From Pseudomonas putida (GTDB lineage Bacteria; Pseudomonadota; Gammaproteobacteria; Pseudomonadales; Pseudomonadaceae): 64,000 nucleotides of DNA. Below are positions 18,490 to 33,357 of this stretch, piece by piece. The DNA lies in assembly GCF_001636055.1 (NCBI RefSeq), contig NZ_CP011789.1:5084001-5148000 (forward strand), written 5' to 3'. The position numbers and the translations under genes are program-made. How positions within the stretch are numbered: the stretch's first letter is position 1; each line of letters starts with the position of its first letter. Under the pieces are notes generated by a model, which saw only the letters and a program-made list of their open reading frames with translations, had not been told where the DNA came from and did not search any database.

Positions 18490-19118
18490 CCGTCACACTC
18501 CATCAAGCCCGCCTTTTGCCAGGCCTGGAAGGCCGGCCAGTTGTAGATCGTTTCGATGTATGCCGCAGCCTGCGCGGGCACTTGCACACGGTAGGTACGC
18601 AAACGCACCGCCACCGGGGCGAAGAAGGCATCGGCCAGCGTGGGCCGTCCGAACAGGAACGGGCCGCCGTCCTTGGCCATCAGGCGGCACTCGCCCCACA
18701 AGGCGACGATGCGGTCGATATCGACCTGCACTTCGAGCGGCACGCTATCCAACGCCTGATCGCGCGAAAGATCGAACGGCATCGCACCGCGCAAGGCGAA
18801 GAAACCACTGTGCATCTGCGCACACGCCGAGCGCGCCTGGGCACGCGCAGCGACCTCCACCGGCCAGAGCTGCGCCTCGGGGTGCTGTTCGTTGAGGTAT
18901 TCGGCGATGGCCAGGGAGTCGGCGATCACGCCGTGCTCGGTCTTGAGCAGCGGCACCTTGCCGGTGGCCGAGAATTCGAGAATGCGCTTGCGGGTATCAG
19001 GCTGGTTGAGCTTGATCAGTGTCTCGTCATAACCGACGCCTGCCAGCTCAAGGGCCAGGGCGCCGCGCAGCGACCAGGAAGAATACAGCTTGTCGCCGAT
19101 GATCAGGTGATAGCTCAT
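18486..19118 (-). CDS. glutathione S-transferase family protein
   Basis: 210 residues from the ATG at 19116-19118 (MSYHLIIGDKLYSSWSLRG), chosen because the thioredoxin-like domain starts there. The N-terminal GST domain (about 1-80) has the catalytic-type Ser in YSSWSLR, the cis-Pro in GKVPLL and the E/DS glutathione-binding pair as IADSLAIAEYL. The all-helical C-terminal domain contains FLFGRPTLADAFFAPVAVRL, the N-capping/D-motif of GSTs. It should bind glutathione in the cytoplasm for detoxification; the substrate is unknown. It overlaps the start of mutT and is probably transcribed with it. Confidence 0.9.
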   Translation of the reverse strand: MSYHLIIGDKLYSSWSLRGALALELAGVGYDETLIKLNQPDTRKRILEFSATGKVPLLKTEHGVIADSLAIAEYLNEQHPEAQLWPVEVAARAQARSACAQMHSGFFALRGAMPFDLSRDQALDSVPLEVQVDIDRIVALWGECRLMAKDGGPFLFGRPTLADAFFAPVAVRLRTYRVQVPAQAAAYIETIYNWPAFQAWQKAGLMECDG

Positions 19119-19147
19119 GGTTCGGCTCCATTGCTCTTTGGATTCAG

Positions 19148-19220
19148 GGCTGCTGCGCAGCCCATCGCGACACAAGGCCGCTCCACAGGTCCCCTTCGAG
19201 CCTGTGGCAGCGGCCTTGGG
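19148..19220. repeat. REP-like inverted repeat between argJ and the GST gene
   Basis: An arm at 19161-19189 (CCCATCGCGACACAAGGCCG onward) pairs imperfectly with 19201-19220 (CCTGTGGCAGCGGCCTTGGG). The same core (ACAAGGCCGCTCC and GAGCGGCCTTGT) occurs in a fuller form at 20494-20565, so these are copies of one repeat family. A small hairpin GGCTGCTGCGCAGCCC lies just before it at 19148-19163. Confidence 0.75.
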
Positions 19221-19224
19221 TGGA

Positions 19225-20442
19225 TCAGGTACGGTATTCGGCGTTGATCTTCACGTACTCGTGGGACAGATCAGTGGTCCAGATGGTTTCGCTGCACTGG
19301 CCGCGACCCAGTTCGATACGAATGGTGATCTCTTCCTGGGCCATCACCGCCGAACCTTGCTCTTCGGTGTAGCTCGGGCTGCGACCGCCCTTGCTGGCGA
19401 TGCACACGCTGTCCAGGTACACATCGATCAGGCTGACATCCAGCTCCGGCACGCCTGCACGGCCGACGGCAGCCAGAATGCGGCCCCAGTTGGGGTCGGA
19501 GGCGAACAGTGCAGTCTTGATCAGCGGCGAATGAGCGACGGCATAGCCGACATCCAGGCACTCCTGATGATTCCCCCCGCCATTGACCTGCACGGTCACG
19601 AACTTGGTCGCACCTTCGCCATCACGGACGATGGCCTGGGCCACTTCCATGCACACGTCGAACACGGCCTTCTTCAGCGCTTCGAACAGCGCGCCACTTG
19701 CCTCAGTCACCTCCGGCAGGTTGGCCTTGCCAGTGGCGATCAGCATGCAGCAATCGTTGGTCGAGGTGTCGCCATCGATGGTGATGCGGTTGAACGACTT
19801 GTTGGCACCGTCGAGCATCAGGTCCTTGAGCACAGCCGGGGCGACCTTGGCGTCGGTGGCGATGTAGCCGAGCATGGTGGCCATGTTCGGGCGGATCATG
19901 CCTGCACCTTTGCTGATCCCGGTGACCGTGACGGTGACGCCGTGGTGCTGGAACTGACGGCTGGCACCCTTGGGCAGGGTGTCGGTGGTCATGATGCCAG
20001 TAGCGGCTTCGGCCCAGTTGTTTTCCGAAAGGTTGTCCAGCGCAGCCTGCAGCGCGCCTTCGATCTTCTCGACCGGCAGCGGCTCGCCGATCACCCCGGT
20101 GGAGAATGGCAGCACGGACTCGGCGGGCACGCCGGTCAGCTCGGCCAGCTTGGCGCAGGTGCGCTCGGCGGCGGCCAGGCCCGGCGCACCGGTACCGGCG
20201 TTGGCGTTACCGGTGTTGGTCAGCAGGTAGCGCACGGTGCCCTGCACGCGCTGCTTGGAGAGGATCACGGGAGCGGCGCAGAAGGCGTTGAGGGTGAACA
20301 CGCCGGCAACGCTGGAGCCTTCGGCGCAGCGCATCACCACCACGTCCTTGCGCCCAGGGCGCTTGATGCCCGCCGAAGCGATGCCGAGTTCGAAACCGGG
20401 AACCGGGTGCAGGGTAGGCAGGGGACCGAGACCGACAGCCAT
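19225..20442 (-). CDS. argJ: bifunctional glutamate N-acetyltransferase / amino-acid acetyltransferase ArgJ
   Basis: 405 residues from the ATG at 20440-20442 ([17 protein letters not shown]), with TAGGAG upstream. The enzyme cuts itself at an Ala-Thr bond, seen here as MATML with T189 as the nucleophile; [10 protein letters not shown], the oxyanion-hole STGVIGE and [10 protein letters not shown] are also intact. ArgJ moves the acetyl group from N-acetylornithine to glutamate, closing the cyclic arginine pathway. It lies downstream of secA on the same strand but is separated from it by a REP element, so it is probably expressed on its own or by read-through. Confidence 0.96.
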   Translation of the reverse strand: MAVGLGPLPTLHPVPGFELGIASAGIKRPGRKDVVVMRCAEGSSVAGVFTLNAFCAAPVILSKQRVQGTVRYLLTNTGNANAGTGAPGLAAAERTCAKLAELTGVPAESVLPFSTGVIGEPLPVEKIEGALQAALDNLSENNWAEAATGIMTTDTLPKGASRQFQHHGVTVTVTGISKGAGMIRPNMATMLGYIATDAKVAPAVLKDLMLDGANKSFNRITIDGDTSTNDCCMLIATGKANLPEVTEASGALFEALKKAVFDVCMEVAQAIVRDGEGATKFVTVQVNGGGNHQECLDVGYAVAHSPLIKTALFASDPNWGRILAAVGRAGVPELDVSLIDVYLDSVCIASKGGRSPSYTEEQGSAVMAQEEITIRIELGRGQCSETIWTTDLSHEYVKINAEYRT

Positions 20443-20480
20443 TGGAGCGCTCCTAGAAAATAAATGAGTTGCGAAAAGCA

Positions 20481-20580
20481 GGGCCGCTTTGCGCCCCATC
20501 GCGGCACAAGGCCGCTCCTACAGGTTCTGTGCGATGCCTGTGGGAGCGGCCTTGTGCCGCGATGGGCCGCCAAGCGGCCC
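20481..20580. repeat. paired REP (BIME-like) element between secA and argJ
   Basis: Two inverted copies of a roughly 30-base unit, 20494-20524 and 20537-20565, share the core CGCGGCACAAGGCCGCTCC and its complement, with outer arms GGGCCGCTTTGCG (20481-20493) and CGCCAAGCGGCCC (20568-20580). Together they form a 100-base near-perfect inverted repeat filling the gap between the secA stop and argJ. The unit is typical of REP sequences in the P. putida group. Confidence 0.88.
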
Positions 20581-20603
20581 TAGATGTCAGGTGACGGATC
20601 GAA

Positions 20604-23339
<2,736 letters not shown>

Positions 23340-23677
23340 ATCGGCAGGATCTTCCACACTTAGGGATGGAGGGCGGCCCCGTGAGTCGCCCGTGCAGCCC
23401 TTGGGCCGCATGCGAACGAGCATTCTACCCGGAAACGTTGGTGAGGAAAGTGGTGGATTTCCACGATGCTGGCACAGCGCTTTAAACGGGGCCTCTCTAA
23501 CATAGGGACATTTTCCTCAAGTTCAAGGCGGCAAGACATGAAACGTGTTTGGCCTCCTCGCGGACAGGCCTGCGCCCACCCCCTCTGCACCGCCCTCAGG
23601 ATCGGTACTGCCGGCAAAGCGTCCGGCACAGGCAACGGCCCCGGTGGCATCTGTTAGACTGCCAATCTTGTAACCTC
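23340..23677. promoter_or_regulatory. 338-bp divergent intergenic region between secA and dciA, with secA promoter
   Basis: On the minus strand TTGAAC (23521-23526), a 16-bp spacer and TATGTT (23499-23504) form a sigma-70-like promoter for secA, giving a leader of about 150 nt. No gene is convincing in the interval: short open frames on both strands look like high-GC chance frames, and no SecM-type arrest peptide is visible. On the plus side TAGACT near 23655 could be a -10 for dciA. Confidence 0.5.
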
Positions 23678-24145
23678 ATGCGTACTCCGATGGCCTACAA
23701 ACCCCCTTCTGCCCAGCCACCCGCCGCCTTGCTGCGCCAGGCCAGGCCGCTGCGCCTGCTGCTCAACCAGGCCGAGCGCCTCGAGCACCTGCAGCGTTTG
23801 CTGGAAAGCCAGTTGCAGCCCGCTGCCCGGGCACACTGTCATGTGGCCTCATGGCGCGATGGCTGTCTGCTCCTGGTGGTGACGGACGGCCATTGGGCAA
23901 CGCGTCTGCGCTACCAGCAGAAGCGCCTGCTGACAACGCTGCGAGCCATGGAAGCCTTCGCCAACCTGCAGCGCATCAAGTTCCAGGTGCAACCACCAGT
24001 TGGCGCACCCGCGCGCCCGACACACACCACCGAGTTGTCGCAACAAGCGGCACAAAGCCTGCGCGAGACGGCGCAAGGCATTGATGACGAAAAACTGCGG
24101 GCCGCGCTGGAACGGCTGGCAGCACACGCCCACGACAAGACCTGA
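23678..24145 (+). CDS. dciA: DciA (DUF721) replicative helicase operator
   Basis: 155 residues from the ATG at 23678, or 151 from the ATG at 23690 (MAYKPPSAQPPAALL); neither has a clear Shine-Dalgarno site. The DUF721 domain covers about 35-115: LLESQLQPAARAHCHVAS, CLLLVVTDGHWATRLRYQQK and LQRIKFQVQPP. The C-terminal third is a charged, probably flexible tail. DciA loads or activates the DnaB helicase in bacteria lacking DnaC, and the P. aeruginosa homologue lies, as here, beside lpxC. It converges on lpxC and is divergent from secA. Confidence 0.88.
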   Translation: MRTPMAYKPPSAQPPAALLRQARPLRLLLNQAERLEHLQRLLESQLQPAARAHCHVASWRDGCLLLVVTDGHWATRLRYQQKRLLTTLRAMEAFANLQRIKFQVQPPVGAPARPTHTTELSQQAAQSLRETAQGIDDEKLRAALERLAAHAHDKT

Positions 24146-24202
24146 AGTTCCCGGCGTTATCTGCGAAGGCCTCAAACACCGCTCGGCCATGGGCGCGCCA
24201 AT

Positions 24203-24227
24203 AAAAAAGGCCACCCGAAGGTGGCCT
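24203..24227 (-). terminator. lpxC / dcw cluster terminator
   Basis: On the minus strand AGGCCACC, loop TTCG, GGTGGCCT is followed by a T-run (TTTTTA). It ends the long mraZ-lpxC transcript and also faces the converging dciA gene. Confidence 0.9.
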
Positions 24228-24251
24228 CAATGAACTAGAGAGTGTTCGAAC

Positions 24252-25199
<948 letters not shown>

Positions 25200-25215
25200 T
25201 CAACAAAGGCTGAGA

Positions 25216-25244
25216 ATGATAGCAGACCCGGCCTTTGCTGAACA
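25216..25244 (-). promoter_or_regulatory. probable lpxC promoter in the ftsZ-lpxC gap
   Basis: On the minus strand TGTTCA (25239-25244), a 17-bp spacer and TATCAT (25216-25221), about 50 bp before the lpxC start. The -10 is good, the -35 is weak. A CAAAGGC/GCCTTTG inverted repeat overlaps the site. Confidence 0.45.
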
Positions 25245-25275
25245 CCAATCACCCTTATACCCCTGATAAATTCCA

Positions 25276-26472
25276 TCAATCGGCCTGGCGACGCAGGAAG
25301 GCCGGGATGTCAAGGTAGTCCAGATCGTCCTGTGGGTTGAGTTTAGCCGCAGCCGCAGCGCCTGCGTGTGCCTGGTTGCGCATCACGGTCGGACGCTCCA
25401 GGTCACGGTAGTTCACCGCCGACTGCTCCTGGCGAACCGGAGCCGGGTTGGAGGACTCGTACACCTGCTGTGCGGTCTGCAGCGTGTTGTCGACGACCTT
25501 GACCGGCTTCTCGATGCGCGCACCCAGGCCAGTGGCAACCACGGTGACGTGCAGCTCGTCGCGCATGTCAGGATCGATCACGGTGCCGACCTTGACCATC
25601 GCGTGGTCGGAGGCGAAGGCTTCGATGATGCTACCCACGTCGGAGTACTCACCCAGCGACAGGTCAGGACCTGCGGTGATGTTCACCAGGATACCGCGGG
25701 CACCCTGCAGATTGACGTCCTCGAGCAGCGGGTTGCGAATCGCCGCCTCGGTGGCCTCACGAGCACGGTTAGGACCGCTGGCGCAGCCGGTGCCCATCAT
25801 GGCCATGCCCATCTCGCCCATCACGGTGCGCACGTCGGCGAAGTCGACGTTGATCATGCCCGGACGCTTGATGATGTCGGAGATACCGCGCACGGCGCCA
25901 GCCAGCACGTCGTCGGCCTTGGCGAAGGCAGACAGCAGGCTTGCATCCTTGCCCAGGATGGTCAGCAGCTTCTCGTTGGGGATGGTGATCAGCGAGTCAA
26001 CGCTTTCAGCCAGCATGCGGATGCCTTCATCGGCGATCTGCATGCGCTTGCGCCCCTCGAACGGGAACGGACGGGTCACCACCGCAACGGTGAGGATGCC
26101 CATTTCCTTCGCCACTTCGGCGATGATCGGCGCAGCACCGGTACCGGTACCGCCGCCCATGCCAGTGGTGATGAACACCATGTTGGTGCCTTGCAGCACT
26201 TCGGCGATGCGCTCACGGTCTTCCAGCGCGGCCTGACGACCGACTTCCGGATTGGCACCGGCACCCAGGCCCTTGGTCACACCGGTCCCCAGTTGCAGGA
26301 TGGTGCGTGCGCCAATGTTCTTCAGCGCCTGGGCATCGGTGTTGGCGCAGATGAATTCCACACCTTCGATGCTGCTTTTGACCATGTGGTTGACGGCGTT
26401 GCCACCACCACCACCGACACCGATCACTTTGATGACCGGGCTTTGCGGGACGTTGTCTACGAGCTCGAACAT
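25276..26472 (-). CDS. ftsZ: cell division GTPase FtsZ
   Basis: 398 residues. The tubulin-type GTP-binding signature GGGTGTGAAP, the N-terminal VGGGGGNAVNHM and the T7 loop NVDFADVRTVM are intact. A variable linker (about 320-380) leads to the C-terminal conserved peptide DDLDYLDIPAFLRRQAD, which binds FtsA, ZipA and other partners. It polymerises at midcell into the Z-ring that directs septation. It lies 55 bp after ftsA in the expected dcw order. Confidence 0.98.
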   Translation of the reverse strand: MFELVDNVPQSPVIKVIGVGGGGGNAVNHMVKSSIEGVEFICANTDAQALKNIGARTILQLGTGVTKGLGAGANPEVGRQAALEDRERIAEVLQGTNMVFITTGMGGGTGTGAAPIIAEVAKEMGILTVAVVTRPFPFEGRKRMQIADEGIRMLAESVDSLITIPNEKLLTILGKDASLLSAFAKADDVLAGAVRGISDIIKRPGMINVDFADVRTVMGEMGMAMMGTGCASGPNRAREATEAAIRNPLLEDVNLQGARGILVNITAGPDLSLGEYSDVGSIIEAFASDHAMVKVGTVIDPDMRDELHVTVVATGLGARIEKPVKVVDNTLQTAQQVYESSNPAPVRQEQSAVNYRDLERPTVMRNQAHAGAAAAAKLNPQDDLDYLDIPAFLRRQAD

Positions 26473-26527
26473 TTTCCCTCTCCTTACAGTTCTCTAGTTT
26501 TTGCGCCTACCACTACTGCTTTGAAAC

Positions 26528-27784
26528 TTAGAAGTTGCCTTGGACCCAGCGCTTGAAGCGCTCAAGCACCGGGGCCTTAGGTTCATCGCCATAGCTGTTG
26601 CTGCTGCTGTTGCCGGTCAGGGGCAGGTCCTCGGTCTGCTTTTGCAGGCCGTAGGTGAGCAGTCCCACGCCGGTTGAATAAATCGGGTTGCGCACCACGT
26701 CGCTCAGCCCCCGAACGCTGTGCGGCACGCCGAGGCGTACCGGCATGTGGAAGATTTCCTCGGCCAGTTCCACGGCGCCTTCCATCTTCGATGTACCGCC
26801 GGTCAGGACGATACCGGCCGGCACCAGATCCTCGTAGCCGCTGCGACGCAACTCGGCCTGGATCAGGGTGAAGAGCTCGTCGTAACGCGGCTCGACCACT
26901 TCTGCCAGGGCCTGGCGCGACAGTTCGCGCGGCGGACGATCGCCGACGCTCGGCACCTTGATGGTCTCGCCGGCGCCGGCCAGCTTGGCCAGGGCGCAGG
27001 CGTAGCGGATCTTGATTTCCTCGGCGTACTGCGTAGGTGTACGCAGGGCCATGGCGATGTCGTTGGTGACCTGGTCGCCGGCAATCGGGATCACCGCGGT
27101 GTGGCGGATCGCACCTTCGGTGAAGATGGCGATGTCGGTAGTGCCGCCGCCGATGTCCACCAGGCACACGCCCAGTTCTTTCTCGTCATCGGTCAGCACC
27201 GAATAAGCCGAGGCCAGTTGTTCGAGAATGATGTCGTCAATCTCGAGGCCGCAGCGGCGCACGCACTTCTCGATGTTCTGGGCGGCGTTGACCGCGCAGG
27301 TGACCACATGGACTTTCGCTTCCAGACGCACGCCAGACATGCCCAGTGGCTCGCGCACACCTTCCTGGTTGTCGATCACGTAGTCCTGGGGCAGGGTGTG
27401 CAGCACGCGCTGGTCGGCCGGGATGGCCACGGCCTGGGCAGCGTCGAGCACGCGCTCGAGGTCGGCGACGCTGACCTCACGGTCGCGGATGGCGACGATG
27501 CCATGGGAGTTCAGGCTGCGGATGTGGTTGCCGGCAACACCGACGAACGCCGAGTGGATGCGGCAGCCGGCCATCAGCTGCGCTTCTTCCACCGCGCGCT
27601 GGATCGACTGCACGGTCGACTCGATGTTTACCACCACGCCTTTCTTCAAGCCGCGGGACGGATGCGTACCGATCCCGACGATCTCGAGGGTGCCGTCCGC
27701 CGCCACTTCGCCAACCAGCGCCACCACCTTGGAGGTGCCAATGTCCAGCCCGACGATCATTTTGCCGCTATGCGCGTTTGCCAT
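26528..27784 (-). CDS. ftsA: cell division protein FtsA
   Basis: 418 residues of the actin/Hsp70 ATPase fold: the phosphate-1 loop is VGLDIGTSKVVALVGE, phosphate-2 is VCLVDIGGGTTDIAIF and the adenosine motif is IVLTGGTSKMEGA. The last residues, LERFKRWVQGNF, form the amphipathic membrane-targeting helix. FtsA tethers FtsZ filaments to the inner membrane and recruits later division proteins. Gene order ftsQ-ftsA-ftsZ, 14 bp after ftsQ. Confidence 0.98.
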   Translation of the reverse strand: MANAHSGKMIVGLDIGTSKVVALVGEVAADGTLEIVGIGTHPSRGLKKGVVVNIESTVQSIQRAVEEAQLMAGCRIHSAFVGVAGNHIRSLNSHGIVAIRDREVSVADLERVLDAAQAVAIPADQRVLHTLPQDYVIDNQEGVREPLGMSGVRLEAKVHVVTCAVNAAQNIEKCVRRCGLEIDDIILEQLASAYSVLTDDEKELGVCLVDIGGGTTDIAIFTEGAIRHTAVIPIAGDQVTNDIAMALRTPTQYAEEIKIRYACALAKLAGAGETIKVPSVGDRPPRELSRQALAEVVEPRYDELFTLIQAELRRSGYEDLVPAGIVLTGGTSKMEGAVELAEEIFHMPVRLGVPHSVRGLSDVVRNPIYSTGVGLLTYGLQKQTEDLPLTGNSSSNSYGDEPKAPVLERFKRWVQGNF

Positions 27785-27798
27785 GGTCCTGCCTCTCT

Positions 27799-28668
27799 CT
27801 AATTCTTCGCAACGGCGGGTTGGGCCGTCGTCGGTGCATTCGGTTCCCGCCAGCCAACCGCTAATCCGTTGGCGTATCGCAGATCGATGCGGGCGATGTT
27901 GGTGATCTGCTCTTTGAGTGTCTTGTCGTATATGGCAATGAACCGGCGCATCTTCTCCACCAGATGATCGCGCCCCAACAGCAGCTCGATGCCAGGACCG
28001 GCGCTACCCGCACCGGTGGTCAGGAACCAGCTGCCTCGCTCGCGCAGCTCCAGGCGAGCGATGGAGAAGCCCATGGGGCGCAGCATCTGGCTCAATACCT
28101 GATACTGCTGCATGACTTGTTGCTGAGCGCGCTGCGGCCCGAACAGCTGCGGCAAATGCTCATAGTTGGCCAGCTCACGCGGGGTGAACGCCTGGCCCTG
28201 GTTGTTGAGCAAGGCCTCATCGCCCCAGCGCGCGACCGGCAGTTGTTCCTCGAGGCGGATCACCACCTCATCCGGCCATACCCGACGCACTTCGGCGTGG
28301 GCGATCCATGGCATCTGCTCGAGTTCTGTACGCATCGCCGGCAGATCGACACTGAAGAAGCTCGCCGCGACATAAGGCGCGATACGCTGCTGCACCGCCT
28401 GCTGGCTGATGTAGCTCAGGTCGCCTTGCACGGCGATCTTGGTGATCGGGCGGTCGGCGTAAGGCATCAACCGGATCGCGCCTTCGTAGGCACCGAAGCC
28501 GGCAGCGACCAGCAGCACCGGCCACAGCAGGCGTTTCAACCCACCGAAGCTGGGCCGTGGCAGGCGCGCCGATACGGGCTCGTCGGCCACCAGTCGGCTG
28601 GCACCGCGCGGCACCGGCTTGCTGCGGCCGGTGACGGGTTGCTGCTGACGTATCATTGCGCCTTGCAT
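27799..28668 (-). CDS. ftsQ: cell division protein FtsQ
   Basis: 289 residues from the ATG at 28666-28668; a second ATG four codons later (MIRQQQP) has AAGG just before it and could be the true start. There is a cytoplasmic basic tail, one membrane helix (about 47-66, [18 protein letters not shown]), then the periplasmic POTRA domain ([20 protein letters not shown]) and the beta domain that binds FtsB/FtsL. It is a bitopic inner-membrane scaffold of the divisome. It starts 5 bp after the ddlB stop. Confidence 0.95.
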   Translation of the reverse strand: MQGAMIRQQQPVTGRSKPVPRGASRLVADEPVSARLPRPSFGGLKRLLWPVLLVAAGFGAYEGAIRLMPYADRPITKIAVQGDLSYISQQAVQQRIAPYVAASFFSVDLPAMRTELEQMPWIAHAEVRRVWPDEVVIRLEEQLPVARWGDEALLNNQGQAFTPRELANYEHLPQLFGPQRAQQQVMQQYQVLSQMLRPMGFSIARLELRERGSWFLTTGAGSAGPGIELLLGRDHLVEKMRRFIAIYDKTLKEQITNIARIDLRYANGLAVGWREPNAPTTAQPAVAKN

Positions 28669-28673
28669 GGCTC

Positions 28674-31073
<2,400 letters not shown>

Positions 31074-31081
<8 letters not shown>

Positions 31082-32153
31082 GGGCCACCTCCAGGCAGAT
31101 ATCGACCACGGTGCTGGTTGCAGCAGGCTTGGCCAGGCGGCGCGCAGTGCCGGCCATGGTGTTGAGTTTCTCGGGTTGCATCAGCACCTCGTTCAGGCGT
31201 TCAGCGAGCTGCGCTGCGCCAGTTGTCGCTTGTGGCATCAGGAAGGCGGCACCTTCGCGAGCCAGATATTGGGCGTTGTGGGTCTGGTGATCGTCGATCG
31301 CGTGGGGCAAGGGCACCAGCATCGAGGGCAGGCCCGCCGCCGCGAGTTCGCTGACGGTCAGGGCGCCGGCCCGGCACACCACCATGTCGGCCCAGCCATA
31401 AGCGTGGGCCATGTCTTTGATGAACGGCTCTACCTGAGCCTCGATCCCGGCCTCGCGATAACGCTCGGCGGTGACCGACGCATGTTGCTTGCCAGCCTGG
31501 TGGAACACCTCTGGCCGCAGGTCTGCAGTCACTTCGGACAGGGCCTTAGGCAGCAATTTGTTCAATGGTTCCGCACCGAGGCTGCCGCCGAGCACCAGAA
31601 GACGCGCACGACGCCCGGCAAGTGCCGCACGAGGCGTTTCCAGGAACAGTTCGGGGCGCACCGGGTTACCGGTGGTCCGACGCTTCTCGCTGGCAGCGAA
31701 CGTGTCGGGGAAAGCTTCGCAGACTCGCGCGGCCAGTGGCACCAGCAGGCGATTGGCGGTACCTGCACGGGCGTTCTGTTCGTGAATCACCAGCGGCACA
31801 CCGCACAGCCGCGCGGCAACACCGCCTGGGCCTGTGACATAGCCGCCAAAGCCCAGCACGCACACCGGCTTGAGCTCACGAATGATGCGCCGCGCCTGCA
31901 GCACGGCCTTGACCAGGGTGAACGGCGCCTTGAGCAGCGACAGCTTGCCCTTGCCACGCAGCCCGCTGACCTGGATCAGGTGCAGCGGCAAGCCAGCCTG
32001 GGGCACCAGTTCGTTCTCGATACCCCGTGGCGTACCGAGCCAGTGCACGCTGTAGCCGCGCGCCTGGAATTCGCGGGCGCAGGCCAGGGCCGGGAACACA
32101 TGCCCCCCGGTGCCACCGGCCATGATCAGTACGTTCTTGCCATCAGCGGCCAT
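31074..32153 (-). CDS. murG: UDP-GlcNAc:lipid I transferase MurG
   Basis: 359 residues from the ATG at 32151-32153 ([21 protein letters not shown]); the extra upstream codons begin with TTG and overlap the ribosome site GGAG, so they are not used. GT-B glycosyltransferase with the first G-loop [10 protein letters not shown], the second [11 protein letters not shown], the third [12 protein letters not shown] and the UDP-sugar site [19 protein letters not shown] peripheral inner-membrane enzyme that makes lipid II. It overlaps ftsW by 11 bp. Confidence 0.97.
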
Positions 32154-33357
32154 GACTGGTCTCCTCGGCAAAATCGCTCTCCTTGAACTCGTGCTCCTCG
32201 CTACCCAGGTGCGTTCGACTCTCCCACTCGATACGCAGCAACAGCCCCACGCAGGCGCAGCAGATCACCAGCGAGCTGCCCCCGTAGCTGAGGAATGGCA
32301 GCGTCAGCCCCTTGGTCGGCAGCAGACCCACGTTCACACCAATGTTGATCAGGAACTGGCCGATCCACAGGAAGGCCAGGCCGAAGGCCATGTAGGCGGC
32401 GAAGAACTGCTTGGCCTTCTCGGCCCACAGGCCGATGTACAAGGCGCGGATGGTGACGAACACGAACAGCGCCACGGTGCACAGCGAGCCGACTACGCCA
32501 AGCTCTTCGGCCAGCACCGAGAACACGAAGTCAGTGTGCGCCTCGGGCAGGTAGAACTGCTTCTGTACGCTGTTGCCCAGGCCGACGCCCAGCCACTCGC
32601 CACGACCGAAGGCGATCAGTGCCTGCGTCAGCTGGTAGCCCGAACCGAACTGATCGGACCAGGGGTCGGTGAAGGTGATCAGACGCGCCATCCGGTAGGG
32701 TTGCGCCTGGACCAGGATGAACACCGCGACCACCGCCAGCACCACCATCAGCGAGAAGCGGAACAGCCCCACCCCTCCCAGGAACAGCATGGCCGCCGCA
32801 GCGCCCATCATCACCACGGTGGCGCCGAAGTCCGGCTCCATCAGCAGCAGGCCTGCCATGGGCAGCAGGACGATGAACGGCTTGAAGAAGCCCATCCAGC
32901 TCTCGCGCACCTCGGTCTGGCGGCGTACCAGGTAACCCGCCAGATAGATGACCACGAAGACCTTGGCGATCTCCGAAGGCTGGACGTTGAAGAAGCTGAA
33001 GCCGATCCAGCGCATCGAACCGTTCACTTCCCGACCGATCCCCGGCACCAGTACCAGCACCAGCAAGCCGAAGGCGCCGATCAGCATCATGAAGCCCATG
33101 CGCTGCCAGGTGGCGATCGGCACCATCATGGTCACACCGCAGGCAACAAGGCCGATCGCGACGTACACCAGGTGACGGATCATGTGATAGAGCGGATTGC
33201 CGGACTGCACGGCGGCCACTTCCGAGGACGCCGAGGTGATCATCACCAGGCCCAACCCCAGCAAGGCCAGGCAGCCGGCAAGGAAGGCGAAGTCGATGTC
33301 GATGCCACGACCGCTGATCAGCGGCGACGGATACGGCTTGATGATGCCGAAGATCAT
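32143..33357 (-). CDS. ftsW: septal peptidoglycan polymerase FtsW (SEDS family)
   Basis: 404 residues with about ten membrane helices. SEDS features are NGSMRWIGFSFFNVQPSE, the GFFKPFIVLLPMAGLLLMEPDFGATVV block, GSGYQLTQALIAFGRGEWLGVGLG, and the periplasmic loop EAHTDFVFSVLAEELG that contains the catalytic Asp-type region. It polymerises lipid II at the septum together with FtsI. It overlaps the murD stop region by 4 bp at its start and murG at its end. Confidence 0.97.
   Translation of the reverse strand: MIFGIIKPYPSPLISGRGIDIDFAFLAGCLALLGLGLVMITSASSEVAAVQSGNPLYHMIRHLVYVAIGLVACGVTMMVPIATWQRMGFMMLIGAFGLLVLVLVPGIGREVNGSMRWIGFSFFNVQPSEIAKVFVVIYLAGYLVRRQTEVRESWMGFFKPFIVLLPMAGLLLMEPDFGATVVMMGAAAAMLFLGGVGLFRFSLMVVLAVVAVFILVQAQPYRMARLITFTDPWSDQFGSGYQLTQALIAFGRGEWLGVGLGNSVQKQFYLPEAHTDFVFSVLAEELGVVGSLCTVALFVFVTIRALYIGLWAEKAKQFFAAYMAFGLAFLWIGQFLINIGVNVGLLPTKGLTLPFLSYGGSSLVICCACVGLLLRIEWESRTHLGSEEHEFKESDFAEETSHGR

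Noticed and set aside
23360..23503. 48-residue peptide in the secA leader as a SecM-like arrest peptide
   Set aside because: Its ATG overlaps the predicted -10 element, it has no export signal and no arrest-like motif.
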